Of a stretch of 64,000 nt of DNA, positions 9,601 to 19,883 are shown one piece after another. Positions within the stretch are counted from its first letter, which is position 1; each line of letters starts with the position of its first letter. Location: contig JAJEDN010000044.1 of assembly GCA_022821495.1 (NCBI GenBank), positions 47,353-111,352 on the forward strand. Reading direction: 5' to 3'. This DNA is from Candidatus Poribacteria bacterium (GTDB taxonomy: Bacteria; Poribacteria; WGA-4E; WGA-3G). Below the pieces are notes generated by a model, which did not search any database, had not been told where the DNA came from, and was given only the letters and a program-made list of their open reading frames with translations. The position numbers were made by a program, and so were the translations under genes.

Positions 9601-10276
9601 TACCGGGTTGAATATCCGTAATCTGGATAGCGTGTTTTAAACCGTCCTGACCCTTCGGTAGTGTCTGTGGTAAAGTCTGAAAGGCGGTCGCTAAACCGGT
9701 AAAGGCGTTAGGAAAAAGAAAAAGAGTGATGAGCAGTAGCCCTATTCCTGCGACAGCAATACCGGCATTCCGCTTAATTTTCCGAAATTCGGTCTGAAAC
9801 ACCCGTCTGTGTTGGACATTTTTCATCTCTTCTTCGGTTTGAATAATCAGGTGTTCGATAAATTCGGGTGCGTAACCGAGTCGGTTATCGGTCAAGTTTT
9901 TCCAAAGCTGCACGGCACTCAGAATCCGGTTTTCGGATGCGAGCTTGGTTTCAGCTTGTGTTGATTCGAGGCGCGATGCGATTGCAGCATCTGTAAACCG
10001 ACGACGGAGCGGTAAAATAAGTGTTCGGATTAGGGTATAGATGCCGATGGCTACCGATAACAAGAGTATCCCGACACGGATCCAGAGCAAGAAAGGCGAC
10101 TGCCACGCTTGGATATTAATGGCTAAAATGATAAGGGTGCCTACTGTGACGAGTGCGAGAATCCCGATGCACTTTAGGAGACCTTCAGAAAAAGTGAGCC
10201 ACCACCACTGCCGCCGAATTGTCTGCAATCGAGCGATTAAGTTTTCATAAGCCTTATTTACATTTTGTGTGTCCAT
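6635..10276 (-). CDS. DUF4175-type large membrane protein with long Gln-rich coiled-coil region
   Basis: Two or three N-terminal TM segments, an extracellular-type repeat region and a very long coiled-coil (EQLQQLAESQEQLNQMAQNLSQQMREQGQTPGFEQMMRQLAAQQ); sits next to DUF4159 and VWA genes as DUF4175 proteins usually do. Confidence 0.82.
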   Translation of the reverse strand: MDTQNVNKAYENLIARLQTIRRQWWWLTFSEGLLKCIGILALVTVGTLIILAINIQAWQSPFLLWIRVGILLLSVAIGIYTLIRTLILPLRRRFTDAAIASRLESTQAETKLASENRILSAVQLWKNLTDNRLGYAPEFIEHLIIQTEEEMKNVQHRRVFQTEFRKIKRNAGIAVAGIGLLLITLFLFPNAFTGLATAFQTLPQTLPKGQDGLKHAIQITDIQPGSVQIERGTDVNVTAKVTGHLSAPVTLYYRVGDGNEDASTLAWQPMPMQRASDLQVPEPDPSYHVTLKNVNRPLQYYINVKASASAQYQVTINDEPVVTQFQYRFRYPVYTQLQPQTLPANTGDIQVLFGTELAFTGESNKPLEKAHLAFEGSDAVALEITARHLTEPQPKQLETKSKADIRNRTQAPSIHLTEPQGKIKEPRAMRGSFVAQQSGNYHIHITDVEGFTNRDPIKYTLTVFRDAAPDVNIVSPARDTVLDNAMLVELEVEAADDYGIQELQLVYRVEAEGAEEMNIPLKRWDVLNAPARRSVSVSYTWDVDPIGIFPGETLAYYVQALDNDNVSGPNIGKSPTYTLRFPSLSELYDSVATEQETEQQGLEELVDEQADATGLIDTLLGKIRKSQELTLNDENLMQQVLENQKQIEQTAKQLVEDMKQTAEEMEQNQLFDTETIQKYQELQNLMEQALSEEHKEILQKLSEALAKQQMNDQARSMTEANLSQEQFLQQLERAKSLYEQILLQQELEAAAKQAKALAEQQKQLMDTLETLPESSPTTDLAEKEDSVGEEFGKLSEKLDNLGADMGELAKNKENAPPQIERLADEIKRLNQFTKDHQLPEDLATTSENLRSGQNTEALESGREAEQTLTELAQGLDNALAFMEGANANETMTAMQEAVESGLHLSHLHEEVLDKTNALIIAGQAEAYIPSEILQLQQLAAGELSTAEGITQLSNRLWELGNRQIEVPNKVVWHLNASNDALSRAARALEDRQPSLAVPIQRTALADLNQAIFELLDAMAQMNQQMGASGLENMLEQLQQLAESQEQLNQMAQNLSQQMREQGQTPGFEQMMRQLAAQQQLIREATERLAERAEQMAQMLGSLEGVSEDMTEVEKALQRGDLSDQVLNRQEQILTRMLDSLKSLQKRDVGKQRKAEVAKRPETPAQEVPPLHPELLEIVRKLETAPHAKELEDIPFQYREQLRRYFKALSQKTQ
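9005..9117 (-). repeat. Dispersed 'EPQGK' repeat inserted in frame inside the DUF4175 gene
   Basis: Minus strand gCAGCTTGAAACGAAGTCGAAAGCGGATATACGGAATAGAACGCAAGCACCATCAATACACTTAACCGAACCGCAAGGAAAAATAAAAG, preceded by a partial copy (CACCTAACTGAACCGCAACC); translated as HLTEPQPKQLETKSKADIRNRTQAPSIHLTEPQGKIK. Confidence 0.85.
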
Positions 10277-10351
10277 TTTACCCTGTCCTTCTGTCTTTTA
10301 ATCAGGTATTAGTGGAAGGAAACCCGTCGGCGCGTGCCTACTACTTTCCTA

Positions 10352-11059
10352 TTAATGCGTTAGTGCGTACACAGCGATATTAACCGCCATTTTTGCAGCG
10401 AGTTCGCGTACCTGTGGTGTATCCGCTGGATGGACATCGGCATCTTCAAGTCCATCGCCGATATCAGCACTGTAAGCGTAATAAACGACCATTCGCCCAT
10501 CGTGGAAGAGTCCAAACCCTTGTGCGGGTTCACCATCATGTTCATGAATTTTCGGTAACCCTTTCATTTCGTAGAAACATCGGTAAATTAGGTGTGTATT
10601 CGGTATCGGTTGTAATTCTTGTTCGGGAAAAACCCTTTGCATTTCACGTCTGAAGCTCTCGTCAAGTCCGTAATCATCGTTCGCGAACAGAAATCCGCCG
10701 TCCATGAGGTAATCTCGTAACGCCTCGACCTCGCTTTCGGTTAATCGAATATTTCCATGCCCGACAAGGTAAAGCATCGGATACTGGTAAAGGGTATGAT
10801 CCGTGAATTTAAGAATGACTCTATCCTCAGCCGTTTCAATATCGGTTCGGGTGCGGAGCAGTCGGAGCCAATTCTTAATAACTGTTGCATCTCCGTACCA
10901 ATCGCCACCGCCACTGTAGTGGACCTGAGCAATAGTGAATGGAGCCCCTGTAGCCAACAAATTTTGCCCAATATGCACACCAGCGAATATACCGAATAGG
11001 AAGCAGCAGCTTAAAATCGGTTTCCACTTTATTAATCGTCCCACAAGGTATTGCTCCAT
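10352..11059 (-). CDS. DUF4159 domain protein
   Basis: TIAQVHYSGGGDWYGDATVIKNWLRLLRTRTDIET...LYLVGHGNIRLTESEVEALRDYLMDGGFLFANDDYGLDESFRREM matches DUF4159. ATG at 11059 overlaps the upstream stop (TAATG); the ORF track start at 11143 is too long. Confidence 0.88.
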   Translation of the reverse strand: MEQYLVGRLIKWKPILSCCFLFGIFAGVHIGQNLLATGAPFTIAQVHYSGGGDWYGDATVIKNWLRLLRTRTDIETAEDRVILKFTDHTLYQYPMLYLVGHGNIRLTESEVEALRDYLMDGGFLFANDDYGLDESFRREMQRVFPEQELQPIPNTHLIYRCFYEMKGLPKIHEHDGEPAQGFGLFHDGRMVVYYAYSADIGDGLEDADVHPADTPQVRELAAKMAVNIAVYALTH

Positions 11060-13434
11060 TACGTCAATCCGATCCGCTTGCGTAAAAACCATTCTGTGCC
11101 TAATAATCCGACGACTGCAATTAAGATCAACGGATGACTCCAAAGTTCGCGTTCCGCATCAATAAATACCGGATTTTGGACATCGGCGACATTTTCCGCC
11201 ACCGATGCCGCATCCGCCATGGTAAAATAGGCACCACCTGTTTTTGCAGTAAGTTCTTTAAGGAGGTCTTCATTGAGTTGTGGTGTCTCTAATTCAGCGA
11301 GTTGTGGATGTACATGGATATCAATTTGATCCTCACCGAGTGTCTGGTCGCCAGTCTCACCCGTCGCGCGAATACGATAGGTTCCGTTCTGTAATAGCGC
11401 GAATTGCGTCGTGTAGAGATTGCCCATATCTGTCTGCTGTGAAGCTGCCTCACCGATGTTTTCGGTTACCCCGCGAATCTGGAGTTGGAAAGGTGCCCCT
11501 TCAGGTGGAACGATTTCAAATTGGACGGTAGCGTCTGTCTGTGTGGCTCGATAGGATTTAGAGTATAAATACGCGGTGACCTGCGCGGTATCTCCAATAG
11601 CATAAGTATCGGCATCTGTCGTAAGATGTAATCCGTCGTCATCGGTATCGGTTGCCATCCATCGAACAACTTGCGCCCAGAAGCGTGCATAAATGCCGTC
11701 GTAACGGGTATCTTTAAAAGTATTAACGCCGAAATCCCAATTCCAGAGTCCTTCCGCTGCAATTAGAAGGCTTTTGCCTAAGCCGGTTCTCTGAAGCATC
11801 AGTATAGGGGTCCCTTTCCCACTTTCCATGAGGGTTGTTACGCCACCTCTAAGTCGAAACCCACTAAAGGATCGAAACAGAGGTGGTATGTTCCGCCAGA
11901 CGGCGGCGTTCTGCTCGCCTGAAACAGAGAACTGATTTGGTTGCGACTCCATAAGTTGAAGCATCGGATGAAACTCACCGGACCGGGTGAGCCGAACGGT
12001 GGATTCAGTATCGTGCCTACGACACCCAGCACTTGGAATGTCAATCGGCAAAAGCTGCGCTAATTCCGTGTTTCGCAGCCCATTGATGCCAAGCATTCTG
12101 CGAGATGGGAGGAATATGATAGATTTTCCTTGTATTTCAATGAAGTCAACAATTGCGCGTTGCTGCGTGCTGGTAAGATGCTCAACGCCTAAGTCTCCTA
12201 AAATCAGCACATCGTACTTGGAGAGTTCAGCAGACGTTTCAGGGAATCGTGGTGTTTCGGATGCTGATGTCGTTTGTGGATAGTATCCATCTAAACGGCT
12301 AAGCACAGTATTATCAGGCGGAAACTGCTTAGATTTGTTGCGTAATAAAACTGCAGAGGTAGCCTCGATATCGGGGTCTCGTTCTAATGTGCGTTTTAAA
12401 AACGTGTATTCCCATCTCGGCCTGCCTTCGAGATAGAAAACGTTGAGTTTCGCCTTTACAACCTTCACCGAAAACGTTTTCTGATTGTTCGCTTCTGTTA
12501 ACTCACCATCAAGTGCTGGAAGTTCGACGGTATATTGAAAACTCCCTTCAACCGGTGGTGTCAATTTTAATTCAACAACCTGTTTTGTGGTGCCACTCGC
12601 GGGTATTGCGTCCTCAGACTGTTGAAAAGTTAATGTTGCGGTATCCACAAGGGTTTTACGCTTGACTTCACGTAGAGAGAGCCGTGTCGTTTTACCGATA
12701 TATCCTGTTTGCACAACTGTCACACGGATGATACTCTCGTGGTTTGTGTAGGCAACAGGTGTGTAATCAATATGTTGAATCTGGATATCTTTTGGAGCAT
12801 CTACAGAGCCGACCCCGATTGCATAGACCGGTACCCCGAGCGCGGTAACATCCGCTAAAGGCAACTGTCCAGAGTTATGTCCACCATCGGTAATAAGTAG
12901 CACTCCAGCGTTTTGTTGTCCTTTCCATGCAGCGGCGATGTCTCGTATAGCGGTTCCAATGTCAGTGAGGGTTCCTTTCGGCTCAAATTGTGGCAATCTT
13001 TCGGAGTCAAGGTCTTGTGGTAACGCTACGCTCTGCTGAAGCCCTATATCAAAAGGGTAGAGATGTACCTCAAAACGGTCGCGTAAAGATTGAAGGAATT
13101 GTTCTTCTGGATTGGACAGCAGTTGATTCACTTGATTTAGGCGAGATATCGGAGCCTCGCTCGTAGAGGCATCAACGAGTTCCATACTCCGCGATGTATC
13201 TACTAAAACCGAGAGATGCGTCGGTGGTGTGATGTCCTTTTTTTCAAGGATGACGGGTGCTAAGAGGCAACAGAGCAGGATCGACGCTGCACAACCCCGC
13301 ATGGCAATGAGTAAAAACCGATACCTCGGATGCATAGTGTGTGCTGTTCGGAGATAAACAAATACAGTTATGCCGATGACAATCCCGATACCGAGTGCAA
13401 CTGCCCATCCGGGCCAAAAATAGGTGAATCGCAT
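11059..13434 (-). CDS. VWA-domain membrane protein with glutamine-amidotransferase-like region
   Basis: N-terminal TMs; VLVDTSRSMELVD (MIDAS DxSxS-like); GVLLITDGGHNSG; FYLEGRPRWEYTFLKRTLERDPDIE; C-terminal TM followed by RKRIGLT. Confidence 0.87.
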   Translation of the reverse strand: MRFTYFWPGWAVALGIGIVIGITVFVYLRTAHTMHPRYRFLLIAMRGCAASILLCCLLAPVILEKKDITPPTHLSVLVDTSRSMELVDASTSEAPISRLNQVNQLLSNPEEQFLQSLRDRFEVHLYPFDIGLQQSVALPQDLDSERLPQFEPKGTLTDIGTAIRDIAAAWKGQQNAGVLLITDGGHNSGQLPLADVTALGVPVYAIGVGSVDAPKDIQIQHIDYTPVAYTNHESIIRVTVVQTGYIGKTTRLSLREVKRKTLVDTATLTFQQSEDAIPASGTTKQVVELKLTPPVEGSFQYTVELPALDGELTEANNQKTFSVKVVKAKLNVFYLEGRPRWEYTFLKRTLERDPDIEATSAVLLRNKSKQFPPDNTVLSRLDGYYPQTTSASETPRFPETSAELSKYDVLILGDLGVEHLTSTQQRAIVDFIEIQGKSIIFLPSRRMLGINGLRNTELAQLLPIDIPSAGCRRHDTESTVRLTRSGEFHPMLQLMESQPNQFSVSGEQNAAVWRNIPPLFRSFSGFRLRGGVTTLMESGKGTPILMLQRTGLGKSLLIAAEGLWNWDFGVNTFKDTRYDGIYARFWAQVVRWMATDTDDDGLHLTTDADTYAIGDTAQVTAYLYSKSYRATQTDATVQFEIVPPEGAPFQLQIRGVTENIGEAASQQTDMGNLYTTQFALLQNGTYRIRATGETGDQTLGEDQIDIHVHPQLAELETPQLNEDLLKELTAKTGGAYFTMADAASVAENVADVQNPVFIDAERELWSHPLILIAVVGLLGTEWFLRKRIGLT

Positions 13435-13504
13435 ATATGTTCTAAATCCGTTTTACAATATATTATATTCTAATTACCCGACTGATGTCAAACGGATTTT
13501 GGTT

Positions 13505-13820
13505 TTTAGCGATCAGTGGTCAGTTACGAGTTACCAGTTACGAGTTGCCAGTTAAAGAGGTCTCCTTCAGATTATCAGAAACCTCTTTATAAGAATAACC
13601 AGTAAAGAGGTCGATCTGAAGGAGTTACCAGTAACCAGTGACCAGTTAAAAGTGCCTCGCAGTGAGAGTTTGTTTTATCAAGTCTTTCTCTTACTGGTAA
13701 CTCGTAACTGGAAACTGACGACTGATTTATCAAGTCTTTCTCTTACTGGTAACTGACAGCTGTTTCTCAGGCTACTGGCGACTAATAATGCCTCTTACTG
13801 ATAACTATCCCCTCTGATAA
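13505..13820. repeat. Cluster of CAGTTACGAGTTACCAGT-type direct and inverted repeats in a divergent intergenic region
   Basis: 13521-13540 cagttacgagttaccagtta is inverted at 13691-13710; 29-bp direct repeat tttatcaagtctttctcttactggtaact at 13674 and 13726; aaagaggt/acctcttt and ctccttcagat/atctgaaggag inverted pairs. Confidence 0.85.
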
Positions 13821-13896
13821 CCGAGTATCTCTGAAATAAGTTTGACAACCCGCGATTTGCTGTGTTAAAATTATGTTTAAATAAATTGCTACAGAA

Positions 13897-14289
13897 ATGG
13901 GGCACAGCATGGCAGAACAAAGTAACAAGGAAAACGTGGTTGAGACGCAATCTCAGACCGAGGCGGCAAGCGGGATTATTATCAATGCTTCGCAGATGCA
14001 GTCAATCGACATAAGCGATCGGTTCACCCGGACGCTCACGGAAACCGGTTGGCGTATTACATTAGAAGCATCCGCCCGCGTTACGATCAACTTCATCACG
14101 AGCATGCGGAAGTATGAAGTTACACTGATGCAGAACGATATCATTGAACGTGACAGCGACGACTTAATTTTAATACGGAACCATCCTGCTGATACGTATC
14201 GTTCACAAAGAAATGTATCAGCATCACCACTGGCTCGGAACACCAATCGGACACAGGCTTCTGAACCGTCCACAGATGGGACAGATTAA
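13897..14289 (+). CDS. Hypothetical protein (start may be 13909)
   Basis: 130-aa ORF in a long open region; no family recognised. Confidence 0.55.
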   Translation: MGHSMAEQSNKENVVETQSQTEAASGIIINASQMQSIDISDRFTRTLTETGWRITLEASARVTINFITSMRKYEVTLMQNDIIERDSDDLILIRNHPADTYRSQRNVSASPLARNTNRTQASEPSTDGTD

Positions 14290-14373
14290 TTCTCGTTCAT
14301 TGGGAAAATATGGGGGTGACTGCCCATTCTGGAACATATCTATCGGCTTCTCTCAAGTTTAAAGGGCGGAACA

Positions 14374-14853
14374 ATGATCCCTACAGAGGTTGTGCTGAGT
14401 CCACAAAGTTATACGAAAGTTGTCTCCGAACTTGCTGAGACGCTCGGTTACGAGGGTATTTCGCATTTGCAACTGGCGCATCATCTCGCCTTGACAGTTT
14501 CTATCCAACAAGAAAACACGGATATGATTGTCCTGAAGGAGTTAGCCCCGAACCCTTGTCCTGTCTGCCATCGTCGGTTAACGTTCCTTCGGGAAACAAT
14601 TGACCGTTTTGAAAGTGATAATTCCAATCAGATTCGTTGTTCAATGGGGCATCGTTATCCAGGTGAGTTAAAGGTGTACTATCTGAGTATCTTCGAGCAC
14701 AACGCCGGTGATGAACTGGAAAAGCCGGTTAAGGTATGCCCGGAGTGTAAGGGTAAAAATATCCAGTACTTGGGATCGGATATGATGTTTTGCCTGGATT
14801 GTGATTGGGATAGCGGGATGGAACCACGGTATCAGACGCAGCGTAATGAATAA
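14374..14853 (+). CDS. Hypothetical protein with two zinc-ribbon-like Cys clusters
   Basis: CPVCHRRL...RCSMGH and CPECKGKNIQYLGSDMMFCLDCDW. Confidence 0.68.
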   Translation: MIPTEVVLSPQSYTKVVSELAETLGYEGISHLQLAHHLALTVSIQQENTDMIVLKELAPNPCPVCHRRLTFLRETIDRFESDNSNQIRCSMGHRYPGELKVYYLSIFEHNAGDELEKPVKVCPECKGKNIQYLGSDMMFCLDCDWDSGMEPRYQTQRNE

Positions 14854-14889
14854 CGCACGAAGTTCTATTTCGTGGTGTTAGAGAAGGCA

Positions 14890-14931
14890 CGCCACTGCAG
14901 GCAGGGTTTAAAACCGCGCCTGCAGTGGTGG
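14890..14931. terminator. Hairpin between convergent genes, possible terminator or palindromic repeat
   Basis: GCCACTGCAGGC...GCCTGCAGTGGTGGC inverted repeat around gggtttaaaaccgc; no strong U-tract. Confidence 0.5.
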
Positions 14932-14942
14932 CTGCGTAAGTT

Positions 14943-16595
<1,653 letters not shown>

Positions 16596-16884
16596 TCAAT
16601 TTTAGTGTTGTAATATTCAAATATTTAGAAGTCTTGTGAATGATAAATCACTCCCATAATTATAGCATATACGACGCATAAAGTCAATTTTTTATAGTTG
16701 TTCACAGTGGCGGTCAACGATCAGCAATCAGGTATCAGACAGACAATTTTCAGAAAAATAGTTATCAGGACTCAGCGCCCATAGGTTGGGCTGAAGGGAA
16801 TCGAATCTAACAGATCGTTCTATATCCTCAAGAACGCAGTAAAATCCAACTTCATGCGGAGGGGTTAAGGTGCGTTTGCATAAG

Positions 16885-16926
16885 GAAAGCCCTATCTCAA
16901 GATAAAGAAAAAGAGAGATAGGGCTA
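16885..16926 (-). terminator. Intrinsic terminator of the 16935 gene
   Basis: Minus strand AGCCCTATCTC-N15-GAGATAGGGCTTTCCTT hairpin immediately after the CDS. Confidence 0.7.
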
Positions 16927-16934
16927 ACCGAGGT

Positions 16935-17768
16935 TTAGCGATTCCGTTTAATGTCTCCCCAAGTTGTTGTCGCTTTTCCGACAGGATCAACGGATAAAGC
17001 ACCGGCAACTTCATTAAAGAAACTTTTCTGGTCTTTCGCCTTATCGGGATAGATATCGACCGCCTTATGAGTTGCGTCATCAAAGTGCAAGTTCATATAG
17101 GCATCCCCACCGGATTCGCCACACCGATAGAGTAAAACATTTCCACCTTTTTGCAACTTAATTTCAACGTTGAAATCAACTTGCAGTGCGGCACCTGTCC
17201 ATCTGGAATTATTGTACCATTTCTCACCGTTAATCCAGATTTGGGCGTGGTCATCGTGTGCTGGGGACATAACGGATGTCATATCCTTAGGTGCATCAAT
17301 AACAATAATACCATAGGTATCAATGTTATCGCCGGGACCGTCCCTATTCATGTGATGGGAGTTAGCAGGCTCAAATTCAAAGATCTCCCAACCGCGCGGT
17401 CCGCCATTAGCCTTTTTCCAATTGACATCAACAGTCTGTGTCAGTTTCAAACCTTCAACGGTCGAGAGTTTAATCTGCGTCAGCTTACCACCCGTCCCCT
17501 CCTCAATAAGATCCTTGGGAGCGGAAGCACCGAAACCACCGTTGTTTTCGTAGTTGCCGTCGGGGCCATACCACTTGGTAATCCAGTTTTTGTTATCAGA
17601 GTGGTCTTCGCTGAGTTCCGGGGCTGGGTCTTTGAGCCAATCCGCCTCTTTTAGAGGTCCGCCCTTAATATTAACTTTCCCTTGGGCAAATGCAATCTGC
17701 GAAAGGCTCACAACGAGTACGAAAGCAATGGTTATAGCGAGTGTTAACTGATAAAACCTTGTCATCAA
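16935..17768 (-). CDS. Secreted protein of unknown function with conserved C-terminal tag
   Basis: Signal peptide (FYQLTLAITIAFVLVVSLSQIAFAQ); the C-terminal LSVDPVGKATTTWGDIKRNR resembles the C-terminus of the LamG protein at 24372. Confidence 0.8.
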   Translation of the reverse strand: MMTRFYQLTLAITIAFVLVVSLSQIAFAQGKVNIKGGPLKEADWLKDPAPELSEDHSDNKNWITKWYGPDGNYENNGGFGASAPKDLIEEGTGGKLTQIKLSTVEGLKLTQTVDVNWKKANGGPRGWEIFEFEPANSHHMNRDGPGDNIDTYGIIVIDAPKDMTSVMSPAHDDHAQIWINGEKWYNNSRWTGAALQVDFNVEIKLQKGGNVLLYRCGESGGDAYMNLHFDDATHKAVDIYPDKAKDQKSFFNEVAGALSVDPVGKATTTWGDIKRNR

Positions 17769-18017
17769 TTTGCCTCCTTATAAACAATTAGAAACGCAAC
17801 AGCAGGTTTTGGAAACCTACATATTTCGTCAAAAGATTAGGTAAGTCTGAATTTAATCAGGTTCAAGGAAAGTTTCCACGCAAAATTGCTCTGGAAACAC
17901 ATATATTGTATGTCTTAAGCGAAAATTTGTCAACCTTTTGACGAAAATAATTGCAACTTCGTTTTAGAAGATAAGGAAGACTGAAAAGTTAAGGTTTGAA
18001 AATAACATTCGCGGTGC

Positions 18018-19838
18018 TTAGGATGATGGATAGGCATCTAAAGCGGCATGCCATTTCGTGAACTGGGCGACGCGCAATTCGGAATCCACTGGAATTTCAA
18101 GCGGTCTACCGCGAGTATCAACAACTAAGCCAACGACACCGCCGAACACCTCGGTTTCAATAGGTTGACCGTTCCCGGAACCGAGGTCAAACCGCCGTGA
18201 AGGTTGAAGTTTCAGTGTCGCCTTTTCACCCAAAGGAAGTGGATAGCGACGGAGTTCACCGAACTGGATATTTTCACTGATTGAAGCTATTCCGTCACCA
18301 TTGACCTCAATAGTGAGACATTCGTCTCCAGTATTTCCAGTGCCGATCGGGGCAATGGAGGTGCCCAGATGAATGAGGCAATCTCGTTCAAAGACATGCG
18401 TTGCGGCTTCTGGGTTGACTTGCGCGAGGACACCGAGTTGGGGCATCATGAAAATGCTGTCAACGGCGAGATGGGTTATGCCTTCGGGTTGAAATGCGTC
18501 TATCATCATGAGCATCGCTTGTTGCCGACGGGGTGCGTGCGATAAAACACCCCCGCTCCCGATAAGCATATCCAAAGAGAGCATATTAACGAGCGTCTGG
18601 CCACTCTCCGCCTGATCAAAGGCTTCAGAGATCGTGCGCTGTTGTTGGACCCCGCGCAATTCAACCGCCAGTTGTTTATGCTGTTCAAAAGCGAGCCGGA
18701 GTGCCTCACGTGCAATCGCCTGTTCCAGAATTAACTCTTGCAGGGTTTGTGGGATCGTCGTCGGACGAATCATCTTGTTTTTAATGCGATTCCGGAGATC
18801 CCCTACCTCAATGTCAAACGGCACCCACCGGAGAACGTTTTCTAAGCCTGCTTCAGCGAGGACATTCGAGACGCTGTAACTCATACCGAGGTTCGCACTG
18901 ACAGTTCGGTTAAAGATCGATTCCGATTCCTTATTTTTGAAAACAGAAAAGACATCTGTCGTCGCGCCACCGATGTCCACACCGACCACTTCAATATCCT
19001 GTTGTTCAGAGACGGTCTGGATGATCTCTCCGACTGCCCCAGGTGTTGGCATGATAGGTGCGTCCGTCCAGTCGATGAGTCGCTTGTAGCCGGGGGCATG
19101 CGCCATGACGTGCTCAAGGAATTGCTCCTGAATCTTGTGGCGTGTTGGCATCAAATTTTCACGTTCCAAAACGGGGCGGAGGTTGTCTACCATCTCCAAA
19201 GCCATCACATCTTGCAAACGTTCTTGGATTGATTCACGGGCATCCATATTTCCAGCATAGATCAGGGGAAGTTCGTAAGCGATCCCGAGCCGCGGTCTTG
19301 GACGTGCAGCCGCGATAATCTCAGCCAATTCGACGACGTGAGAAGTCGTTCCACCATCAACGCCACCAGAGAGGAGTAGCATATCCGGTCGGAGATGACG
19401 GATACGTTCAATTTTTTCGTGTGGGAGGCGTTTGTCGTTAGAGGCAATGACATCCATAACAATCGCGCCAGCCCCGAGCGCAGCACGTTCCGCGCTCTCG
19501 CCAGTGAGGTTACGCACAACACCGGCGACCATCATCTGAAGCCCACCGCCTGCGCTGCTGGTCGAAATATAGATGTCAACACCTTCGTCGCCGTTTTGTG
19601 GTTTTATGATGATCCCATTATTAAGGAGTTTGCGACCTGCGAGTTCCTCAACTTCGGTAATAGCATTGATAACGCCTGCGGTTACATCTTCGACGGGTGC
19701 CTCAACAGTTGTGGGTGCCTCGCCCCGCACGACCAGTTGGTATTCGTCATCTCGTTTCTCAATTAAAATTGCTTTCGTCGTCGTACTGCCACAATCTGTA
19801 GCAAGAATAGAGCGGATTTCACCCGCTGCTTGGTTCAT
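18018..19838 (-). CDS. GlmL/MutL family protein (glutamate mutase L-like ASKHA ATPase)
   Basis: ILATDCGSTTTKAILIEK...VGVDIGGATTDVFS...TVSANLGMSYSVSNVLAEAG...MLIGSGGVLSHAPRR. Confidence 0.88.
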   Translation of the reverse strand: MNQAAGEIRSILATDCGSTTTKAILIEKRDDEYQLVVRGEAPTTVEAPVEDVTAGVINAITEVEELAGRKLLNNGIIIKPQNGDEGVDIYISTSSAGGGLQMMVAGVVRNLTGESAERAALGAGAIVMDVIASNDKRLPHEKIERIRHLRPDMLLLSGGVDGGTTSHVVELAEIIAAARPRPRLGIAYELPLIYAGNMDARESIQERLQDVMALEMVDNLRPVLERENLMPTRHKIQEQFLEHVMAHAPGYKRLIDWTDAPIMPTPGAVGEIIQTVSEQQDIEVVGVDIGGATTDVFSVFKNKESESIFNRTVSANLGMSYSVSNVLAEAGLENVLRWVPFDIEVGDLRNRIKNKMIRPTTIPQTLQELILEQAIAREALRLAFEQHKQLAVELRGVQQQRTISEAFDQAESGQTLVNMLSLDMLIGSGGVLSHAPRRQQAMLMMIDAFQPEGITHLAVDSIFMMPQLGVLAQVNPEAATHVFERDCLIHLGTSIAPIGTGNTGDECLTIEVNGDGIASISENIQFGELRRYPLPLGEKATLKLQPSRRFDLGSGNGQPIETEVFGGVVGLVVDTRGRPLEIPVDSELRVAQFTKWHAALDAYPSS

Positions 19839-19883
19839 ACGCGTTTTCTCCAGTCTTTATTACAGCACACCTCATAAATAATT

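Noticed and set aside
13505-13820. Possible CRISPR array
   Set aside because: Repeats are irregular in length, spacing and orientation; no unique regular spacers and no cas genes.
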